This document shows, one piece after another, positions 5,803 to 6,624 of a stretch of 6,624 nucleotides of DNA (the stretch's first letter is position 1; each line of letters starts with the position of its first letter). The stretch is from UBA4742 sp002403895. GTDB lineage: Bacteria > Actinomycetota > Acidimicrobiia > Acidimicrobiales > Acidimicrobilacustridaceae. The position numbers and the translations under genes are program-made. Below the pieces are notes generated by a model that saw only the letters and a program-made list of their open reading frames with translations, ran no database searches and had not been told where the DNA came from. The stretch is from positions 1 through 6,624 of the forward strand of contig DAISGD010000093.1 of NCBI GenBank assembly GCA_036823295.1. The letters are read 5' to 3'.

Positions 5803-6624
5803 GCCTTCTCCGCCGGCGATTCAGCGGCGAGCACCTCCGCGGCGGTGGCCTCGCCCGAGCGCACCGCGCCCTCCATCAACCCGTGCATCAGGGTGGCTCG
5901 CTCGGCACCGGCCCAGTGGATGCGGCCGACCGGTTGACGGAGCGCGGGACCGTACGAAGTCAAGACCCCCGGCGCGAAGTGGGCGATCATCGCCCCCAAC
6001 GACCACTCCTCGTCCGACCAGTCGGTCTCCAGATAGTCCCGCGGGGTGGCGGCGGCGGGGCCGAACGCGTCGGCCAACGCGCCCAACCACACCCGGCGGC
6101 GCTCCGCGGCAGGCAGGGCCGCCAACTCGATGGCGGATGACCCGAAGGCGTAGCTGTTGAGCACGCCGGGCGTACCCGACGGGGGTGACTGGTCGAGGGC
6201 CACGACCACGGGAGTCCCCGGGGCCACGATCTCGCCTGACAGGCCCTCGGCCCGCCAGAACGGCTCGTCGTAGATCGTATGGACACGGATCATCGATCCG
6301 GGCACCATGCGTCGCAGCAGGTGGGCATGTGCCGCGGGCAGGGCGGGCTGGTAGTCGATGTGGCTGGCCAGCGCCGGTGGGGTGGCGACGATCACCCGCC
6401 GGGCCCGGACGCTGACCCCGTCCGCCACCACCGTGACGTCGTCATCGCTCTGGCTGATTCGACGGACCGGCGCACCGAGATGGACGCCGTCGCCGAGCTC
6501 CGCGGCCAGCCACTCGGCCAGGGCTGGCGGGCCTCCATCGATGAGGTGGGTCTCGGTCTTGGCCGTGTCGGCGTAGTACTCGAAGCCACCCCCACCCTTG
6601 GCCAGCACCAGTGCCCCCAGCAGC
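5799..6624 (-). CDS. Flavin amine oxidase family protein, N-terminus outside window
   Basis: This is the C-terminal part (about 274 residues) of an FAD enzyme of the monoamine/polyamine oxidase family. The frame is open to the window edge, so the N-terminal Rossmann FAD motif is not seen. A GTG at 6608-6606 is internal and not the start. Numbering from that GTG, LIDGGPPALAEWLAAELGD (22-40) matches the family's GG...LA..LG segment, then APVRRI (46-51), ARRVIVATPP (69-78), PGSMIRVHTIYDEPFW (103-118), HFAPGVLTSYGPALRQPVGRI (210-230) and the FAD-binding end AGAERATLMHGLMEGAVRSG (233-252). Compared from memory with human MAO-B, the covalent-FAD Cys397 is Ala206, aromatic-cage Tyr398 is Met207, Tyr435 is Leu244, and Lys296 is Arg108. 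FAD is thus probably non-covalent and the substrate may not be a simple amine. The stop TAG overlaps the permease stop in CTAG (5799-5802). Confidence 0.87.
   Translation of the reverse strand, partial: LLGALVLAKGGGGFEYYADTAKTETHLIDGGPPALAEWLAAELGDGVHLGAPVRRISQSDDDVTVVADGVSVRARRVIVATPPALASHIDYQPALPAAHAHLLRRMVPGSMIRVHTIYDEPFWRAEGLSGEIVAPGTPVVVALDQSPPSGTPGVLNSYAFGSSAIELAALPAAERRRVWLGALADAFGPAAATPRDYLETDWSDEEWSLGAMIAHFAPGVLTSYGPALRQPVGRIHWAGAERATLMHGLMEGAVRSGEATAAEVLAAESPAEKA

Noticed and set aside
6606..6608. GTG as the start of the amine-oxidase-family gene
   Set aside because: The frame is open to the window edge, upstream codons are hydrophobic and fit the family, and the N-terminal FAD domain would be missing.
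1..6624. CRISPR arrays, tRNAs, rRNAs, insertion sequences, phage or defence genes
   Set aside because: No spaced direct repeats, cloverleaf-like segments, transposase motifs or terminal inverted repeats were found by reading. All the large genes belong to known metabolic or transport families.

Overview
The window is GC-rich, tightly packed bacterial chromosome. GTG start usage, actinobacterial-style codon choice, a possible leaderless promoter and the protein families point to an actinomycete (Actinomycetota), possibly an Acidimicrobiia-like lineage. That placement is inferred from composition and gene style. No marker gene is present.

Layout from left to right: (1) the tail of a PQQ-like beta-propeller protein on the + strand, apparently frameshifted, ending near 127. 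(2) A small single-pass membrane protein (190-522, +) whose start is a run of nine in-frame ATG codons. (3) A 104-base gap with two overlapping hairpins and an AT-richer promoter-like stretch. (4) A TauE/SafE-family membrane transporter (627-1538, +). (5) Convergent with it, a type I Baeyer-Villiger flavin monooxygenase (1558-3177, -) with all its fingerprints intact. (6) A 113-base divergent promoter region. (7) A two-gene ABC export operon: a DrrA-like ATPase (3291-4229, +) overlapping by 8 bases a 12-helix ABC-2 permease with duplicated halves (4222-5802, +). (8) Convergent with the permease, and sharing a CTAG with its stop codon, the C-terminal two thirds of a flavin amine-oxidase-family protein (5799-6624, -) that runs off the right edge.

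The two flavoenzymes, the drug/lipid-type exporter and the anion exporter could belong to oxidative or secondary metabolism with product efflux. Nothing here proves that they share a pathway, and only the ABC pair is clearly an operon. I see no CRISPR array, tRNA, rRNA, insertion sequence or phage gene, and no convincing new multi-gene system. The most unusual points are the nine-ATG start, the amine-oxidase homologue that has lost its aromatic cage and active-site lysine, and the entangled permease/oxidase 3' ends with a strong hairpin inside the permease coding sequence.
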